A stretch of 8,723 nucleotides of DNA from Chloroflexi bacterium UBA4733 (GTDB taxonomy: Bacteria; Chloroflexota; UBA4733). A model generated the notes under the pieces. It worked only from the letters and a program-made list of their open reading frames with translations, made no database searches and had not been told where the DNA came from. Below, in pieces: positions 5,255 to 8,723 of this stretch. Location: positions 1-8,723 of the forward strand of contig DHIZ01000421.1 in the NCBI GenBank assembly GCA_002404055.1, read 5' to 3'. A program made the translations under genes and the position numbers. Each line of letters begins with the position of its first letter. Positions within the stretch are counted from its first letter, which is position 1.

Positions 5255-7357
5255 TCAAACCCGGCGCGAAGGACGTAGGTGCTGGTGCAGGAAGCGGAAT
5301 GTTCCTTCGGCCCAGATGCGATGCGGACCATCGAAGTGTTCCAGCTCGGTGGAGTCGGCAGCGCCCATCCAGGCAAAGACCGCCTGCACGCGAGCAAACT
5401 CGCGGTCCACCCAGGTGGTCGGCGTCACGGCGTCGCGCAGGCCGTTCTCCACCATGTAGGGGCGTGGCGCGAAGCGGGTGACCAATTCGGCATGACTGAG
5501 CTCGTTCAGCACGTTGAAGGTGAACATGTCGTAGCCCTCGTCCACGGTGAGGTAGGCCGTCGGGCGGATGAGTGGCGGCGTGATCTCCCTGCTGGTGAGC
5601 TTGTTCTGCCAGTCGTTGAAGTGACCGGCGGTGAGGACCGCCGCCAGGCGTGGCTCACAGGCGGGTAACCAGACGCTGGCGTGGCCGCCATAAGAGAGAC
5701 CGTAGAATGCGATATGCTCGGCCAGCACCTCCGGTCGGGACTGCAAGAAGTCGACGATGGCATGCAACTGGGCGACCTCGAAACGGTTGGGTGTGACGCC
5801 GAGCGCGTAGGCGTGCTTCACCAGCGCGTCGCGACCGGATGTACCGCCCCAGCCCCAGTTCATGAAAGGAGCAAAGGTGACATAACCCTTGTCAGCCAGC
5901 CGCTCGGCGAGACGGTCGTAGATCCAGTTCTCTTCCAGGCCGGCCAGGTAATCGGGGCGGCCACTCAGTCCGTGCTGGCAGATAATCGCTGGGGCCGGCA
6001 GGCGGTTCCTGGGTACCAGCAAGTAGCCGGCCACCTCGACGCCCGGCACGCTGTCCAGGAGAACCTCGTAGACGAGGTGTGCCGGGCGCTCCAGCGCCAG
6101 TCGCGTGCGCGGTCGGCGATCGGTCGCTTCCGGCAGCGCCGGCCCCATGACGCGCAGCACGCTCTCCGCTACCCGTTGCCGGTAGGCGTCCGGCGTCAAC
6201 CCCGCCAGCGCGTAGCGCCGCTCCCGGCGGCGGCGGGCCTCCGCATGCTGCGTCTCCAGGAAGGTGATCTTGCTGAGCAGCGCTTGCCGGTAAAGATCGT
6301 CGCTGCTCTCGGCGCCGGTGCGGTCTTCGCTACTCGGAGCCGGCTGTGCAACCGCCTGCCGGTGCGCCGTCGTCAGTTGGGCGCTGACGTCCGCCGCCAA
6401 TTCGTCCGGCGCGGTGCTACCGGTGCGCGTTATCAATCGCTCCCGCGCCCCAGCATGGGGCTGCACGGTGAGCCAGGTCACCGCGCGGCCGAAGGCGGCC
6501 GATGGCGTCGGCGCCGGTTCGACGAAGAGTAGATCGCTCTGCTCGGCCATGGCGAGCAAGGTCAGCGCGTCAAAGTCACGGTGGAAACCCCAGAGCGTAT
6601 TGACGCGCGTGTCCTCCTCCTGGTGGTCCAGTGCTTCGACCCCAGTATCGAGCAGGAGCAGATCGAACAGGCTGGGGTGGAGCGCGGCGGCGATCACGCC
6701 GGGGAGCAGGTGGCGCCCCCGCCCGTCAAGGGCGACCGGCAATGGCCGGTCGGCGGCATCATTGGCGAGGCAACGGACCACCGTCTGCAGTTCACTCGCC
6801 TGGGAGCCGGCGAGGCTGCCGCCGAGGATGAAGGACATGAGGTGGAGCAACTCGTCGTCGGTAAAGCGCCACCACTTGCGGTCGTTCTCCTCCTCGGCAA
6901 AGCTGCGCTCGGCGCGAGCCAGAAAGGGCTGGATCACCCGCAGCCCCTGGGCGCGATAGGCGTCAACCAACGGCCGGCTCTGGTCAGGCGCCGTTTCCGC
7001 CAGTACGACGACGCCACGCGGCGGTTGCGCTGTCGGTTCCCAGCACCGCCCCGTGAAGAGCAGACCCGGCTGCAGTTCCAGGCGATAGCCCATCGCCTCG
7101 CCGGGTAGGCGCGTCAGTGTGCTGCCGGTCACATCAATAGGCAGCAGGTGAGCGCCGCAACACTGGGTCAGCAAGGCGCGGCGTTCCTCCAGCCAGGCCG
7201 GCGACATTTGCCGCTCCGCATCGCGCTCGGCGGTAGCCTGCACTAATGCCCGCCGCAGCCAGGCGAGCGTCTGCTGGTGCTGTAATGGATACCGATCGGT
7301 GAAGTGCGACGTCCACGTCGCCACCAGCGGCTGCGTGCCTGGTAATGATGCCACCAT
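5255..7357 (-). CDS. Two-module alpha/beta hydrolase (esterase-like)
   Basis: The 700-residue protein contains two hydrolase-like halves. The C-terminal half (about 420-700) is a complete alpha/beta hydrolase. It has an oxyanion-side CQHGLSG (460-466), nucleophile elbow GLSYGG with Ser555, a probable acid Asp642 in GLRDAVTP, and His679 in DGPHR. The N-terminal half (about 60-335) shows the same fold cues: a strand RGVVVLAE near 114-121, LGGSLAGSQASELQTVVRCL near 178-197, and a decayed elbow around ALDGRGRHLLPG (209-220) that lacks the Ser. It is therefore probably non-catalytic. This bimodular arrangement resembles acetyl-xylan-esterase/dienelactone-hydrolase-like proteins of carbohydrate loci, so removal of an acyl or methyl ester from a sugar is likely but unproven. 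There is no signal peptide, so it should be cytosolic. The ATG at 7357 has AAGGAG 8 nt upstream and a near-consensus promoter. It is first of the three-gene minus-strand series. Confidence 0.88.
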   Translation of the reverse strand: MVASLPGTQPLVATWTSHFTDRYPLQHQQTLAWLRRALVQATAERDAERQMSPAWLEERRALLTQCCGAHLLPIDVTGSTLTRLPGEAMGYRLELQPGLLFTGRCWEPTAQPPRGVVVLAETAPDQSRPLVDAYRAQGLRVIQPFLARAERSFAEEENDRKWWRFTDDELLHLMSFILGGSLAGSQASELQTVVRCLANDAADRPLPVALDGRGRHLLPGVIAAALHPSLFDLLLLDTGVEALDHQEEDTRVNTLWGFHRDFDALTLLAMAEQSDLLFVEPAPTPSAAFGRAVTWLTVQPHAGARERLITRTGSTAPDELAADVSAQLTTAHRQAVAQPAPSSEDRTGAESSDDLYRQALLSKITFLETQHAEARRRRERRYALAGLTPDAYRQRVAESVLRVMGPALPEATDRRPRTRLALERPAHLVYEVLLDSVPGVEVAGYLLVPRNRLPAPAIICQHGLSGRPDYLAGLEENWIYDRLAERLADKGYVTFAPFMNWGWGGTSGRDALVKHAYALGVTPNRFEVAQLHAIVDFLQSRPEVLAEHIAFYGLSYGGHASVWLPACEPRLAAVLTAGHFNDWQNKLTSREITPPLIRPTAYLTVDEGYDMFTFNVLNELSHAELVTRFAPRPYMVENGLRDAVTPTTWVDREFARVQAVFAWMGAADSTELEHFDGPHRIWAEGTFRFLHQHLRPSRRV

Positions 7358-7407
7358 AGTCGCCGCTCCTTGGGGATCGGGATTTCGGGAACCGGTCGAT
7401 TGCCAGG

Positions 7408-7436
7408 AGTATACGGCGGAGACGACACTTTGTCAA
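7408..7436 (-). promoter_or_regulatory. Sigma-70-type promoter for the hydrolase-oxidoreductase series
   Basis: On the minus strand TTGACA (7436-7431), a 17-nt spacer and TATACT (7413-7408) match consensus at 11 of 12 positions. Transcription should begin near 7401, giving a leader of about 44 nt before the ATG at 7357. It is back to back with the enolase promoter. Confidence 0.82.
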
Positions 7437-7468
7437 GAGCGTGAAAGAAGCTGCGGACCCCGCCCGAC

Positions 7469-7497
7469 TTGACAAGCGCCCGAGATTCGTCTATTTT
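7469..7497 (+). promoter_or_regulatory. Sigma-70-type promoter for the enolase-superfamily gene
   Basis: TTGACA (7469-7474), a 17-nt spacer and TATTTT (7492-7497) face the gene starting at 7527. The -10 keeps the important A2 and T6 but is weaker than the divergent one. The transcription start would be near 7504, leaving a short leader of about 23 nt that carries the G-rich RBS. Confidence 0.7.
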
Positions 7498-7526
7498 CTG
7501 GATAAAGTGGGGGTACAGGGGGCAGT

Positions 7527-8642
7527 GTGACGCAAACCGAGCCGATTGCGGACGTGACGGTCTACACCGTGCGCGCTCCGATACGCGCAGTGTTACAGTT
7601 CCCGCGCGGCGCAGTCGCCACGGCATCCGGCGCCATGCACGTCTTTGTGCGCGTCCGTGACACCGCTGGGCGGACAGGCTGGGGAGAGGCACGCCCCAGC
7701 CCGCGCTGGAGCGACGAGACGGTGGAGACCGTCACCGGCACCATCCGCGACTATCTCGCGCCCGCCCTTATCGGCTGCCTGCCATGGGACTTCGCCGGCA
7801 TCCACGCGGCAATGGACGCCGTGATTGCCCCCGGCCGCACCCGCGGCCAACCAATTGCCAAGTCGGCACTGGATATGGCCGTTCACGACTTGCTCGGCCA
7901 TCAGTTAGCAGTGAGCCTGCCAGCCCTCTTCGGGAGGGCAGCGGCCGGACGCATCCCCCTCTGCTGGGTGGTCAGCGCCGACACCGCCGATGCCGCCACA
8001 CAGCAGGCTGCAGACGGATGGACCGCCGGCTACCGCGGCTTCAAGGTGAAGATCGGCGTACATCCCACCGCGGATCTGGACCTGGTGGCGGCAGTGCGTG
8101 CCGTCGCTCCGACGGCTTACCTCTGGGTGGATGCCAACCAGGCCTACGACGTGGCAACGGCGCGCCAGCGCTGTCGCGCGCTGGCAAAGCTGGGCGTTGA
8201 TGTCTTTGAACAGCCGACGCCGGCACGGGACATCCTGGCGCTGCGCCGCCTGTGCGCCGATGGCGGCGTGCCGATTGCCGTCGACGAGTCGGTATTCTCG
8301 GCGACTGATCTCCTCCAGTTGCTGCACATGGAGGCGCTGGACATCCTTGTCGTGAAAGTGAGCAAGCTCGGCGGACTGTGGCCGGCGCGCCGCTGCCTCG
8401 ATCTGGCCGAGGAGGCCGGCATCGGCATCCTCGGCAGTAGCCTGACCGAGAGCGGTCTGGGCGCGGCGGCCAGTGCGGCCTTATTCGGCGCCTATACCCT
8501 GGCCGGCCCAGCGGATATCAACGGGTCGCAGTTCTTGCAGCCCTCGCCCGACGTGCCGGCCTGCCCGGTTGTAGACGGCATGCTTGTTGTCCCGACCGGG
8601 CAGGGCATCGGCATCCCAGGCCCCCTGAGCTTGCTACCGTAG
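7527..8642 (+). CDS. Enolase-superfamily protein, muconate-lactonising-enzyme type
   Basis: The 371-residue product has the two-domain enolase-superfamily layout. An N-terminal capping domain (about 1-130, with GWGEARPSP at 51-59) is followed by a TIM barrel with all catalytic positions. Those are the KxK pair K173-V-K175 in GFKVKIG, metal ligands Asp202 (WVDANQ), Glu228 (FEQP) and Asp253 (AVDES), the opposite-face Lys277 (VVKVSKLGG), and Glu309 in SSLTESGLG. Lysines on both faces are typical of the muconate cycloisomerase, o-succinylbenzoate synthase and dipeptide-epimerase group, and argue against the His-Asp dyad of mandelate racemase and most sugar-acid dehydratases. The reaction abstracts a proton alpha to a carboxylate, with Mg2+; the substrate is unknown. 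The GTG at 7527 is chosen because AGGGGG (7517-7522) lies 4 nt upstream. The gene is divergent from the hydrolase series and ends 8 nt before a possible convergent gene. Confidence 0.9.
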   Translation: MTQTEPIADVTVYTVRAPIRAVLQFPRGAVATASGAMHVFVRVRDTAGRTGWGEARPSPRWSDETVETVTGTIRDYLAPALIGCLPWDFAGIHAAMDAVIAPGRTRGQPIAKSALDMAVHDLLGHQLAVSLPALFGRAAAGRIPLCWVVSADTADAATQQAADGWTAGYRGFKVKIGVHPTADLDLVAAVRAVAPTAYLWVDANQAYDVATARQRCRALAKLGVDVFEQPTPARDILALRRLCADGGVPIAVDESVFSATDLLQLLHMEALDILVVKVSKLGGLWPARRCLDLAEEAGIGILGSSLTESGLGAAASAALFGAYTLAGPADINGSQFLQPSPDVPACPVVDGMLVVPTGQGIGIPGPLSLLP

Positions 8643-8650
8643 CCGGCGCA

Positions 8651-8723
8651 TCACTGGCTGGCCGCTTGCCGGCGCAGGAAGGCGAGGTCGTCACCTGTTT
8701 GGGCGAGCAGGTCCGGAACGGCC
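8651..8723 (-). CDS. Possible C-terminus of an unrecognised protein (runs off right edge)
   Basis: On the minus strand a frame open from the window edge ends with TGA at 8653-8651, after the 23 residues AVPDLLAQTGDDLA-FLRRQAASQ. The composition, an amphipathic helix-like tail, is protein-like, and the codons are GC-rich at the third position. It would converge on the enolase-superfamily gene with an 8-nt gap. The visible piece is too short to assign a family. Confidence 0.42.
   Translation of the reverse strand, partial: AVPDLLAQTGDDLAFLRRQAASQ

Noticed and set aside
5681..6532. 283-residue plus-strand frame antisense to the hydrolase
   Set aside because: No family motifs are seen, it has no plausible RBS, and it is fully covered by the well-supported minus-strand hydrolase.
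8643..8680. GCCGGC-rich inverted repeat as a bidirectional terminator after the enolase gene
   Set aside because: The best stem needs a G-T wobble, no T tract follows on either strand, and it overlaps a possible coding end.

Overview
The window is GC-rich bacterial DNA that looks like an accessory carbohydrate-utilisation locus. Three near-consensus sigma-70-type promoters (TTGACA, a 17-nt spacer, TATNNT), AGGAG-type ribosome binding sites and lipoprotein solute-binding proteins of ABC-importer type with Ser/Thr/Ala-rich linkers are all visible. Together they suggest a high-GC monoderm-like lineage. My guess is Chloroflexota (Thermomicrobia/Sphaerobacter-like), with Actinomycetota as the alternative; this is inference from style, not from a marker gene.

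Layout. (1) Bases 1-102, minus: possible 5' end of an unrecognised gene running off the left edge. (2) Bases 103-297: intergenic, with a strong plus-strand promoter, a leader of about 115 nt holding two dyad symmetries, and a good RBS. (3) Bases 298-974, plus: a wrecked solute-binding lipoprotein gene. Its lipoprotein signal peptide and C-terminal ~185 residues survive, but about 300 residues between them are gone and the two parts lie in different frames. (4) Bases 989-2455, plus: a sulfatase-superfamily hydrolase just downstream of the remnant, with Thr where the formylglycine Cys/Ser should be. (5) Bases 2505-4082, minus: an intact paralogue of the broken solute-binding protein, carrying a perfect 21-bp tandem repeat in its linker. 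(6) Bases 4244-5239 and 5255-7357, minus: a Gfo/Idh/MocA oxidoreductase and a 700-residue two-module alpha/beta hydrolase. With the solute-binding gene they form a collinear minus-strand series, hydrolase to oxidoreductase to solute-binding protein, starting from a strong promoter at 7408-7436. (7) Bases 7527-8642, plus: an enolase-superfamily (muconate-lactonising-enzyme type) protein, transcribed divergently from the hydrolase. (8) Bases 8651-8723, minus: possible 3' end of a further gene. No gene-free stretch exceeds 300 bases.

How the genes may work together (inference): a lipoprotein captures an oligosaccharide or sugar acid, a hydrolase removes an ester, a sulfatase-like enzyme removes a sulfate or phosphate-type ester, an NAD(P)-dependent oxidoreductase oxidises or epimerises the sugar, and the enolase-superfamily enzyme dehydrates, isomerises or epimerises an acid product. 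No permease, ATPase, sulfatase-maturing enzyme or regulator is visible, so those would have to be supplied from elsewhere. The substrate cannot be read from the sequence.
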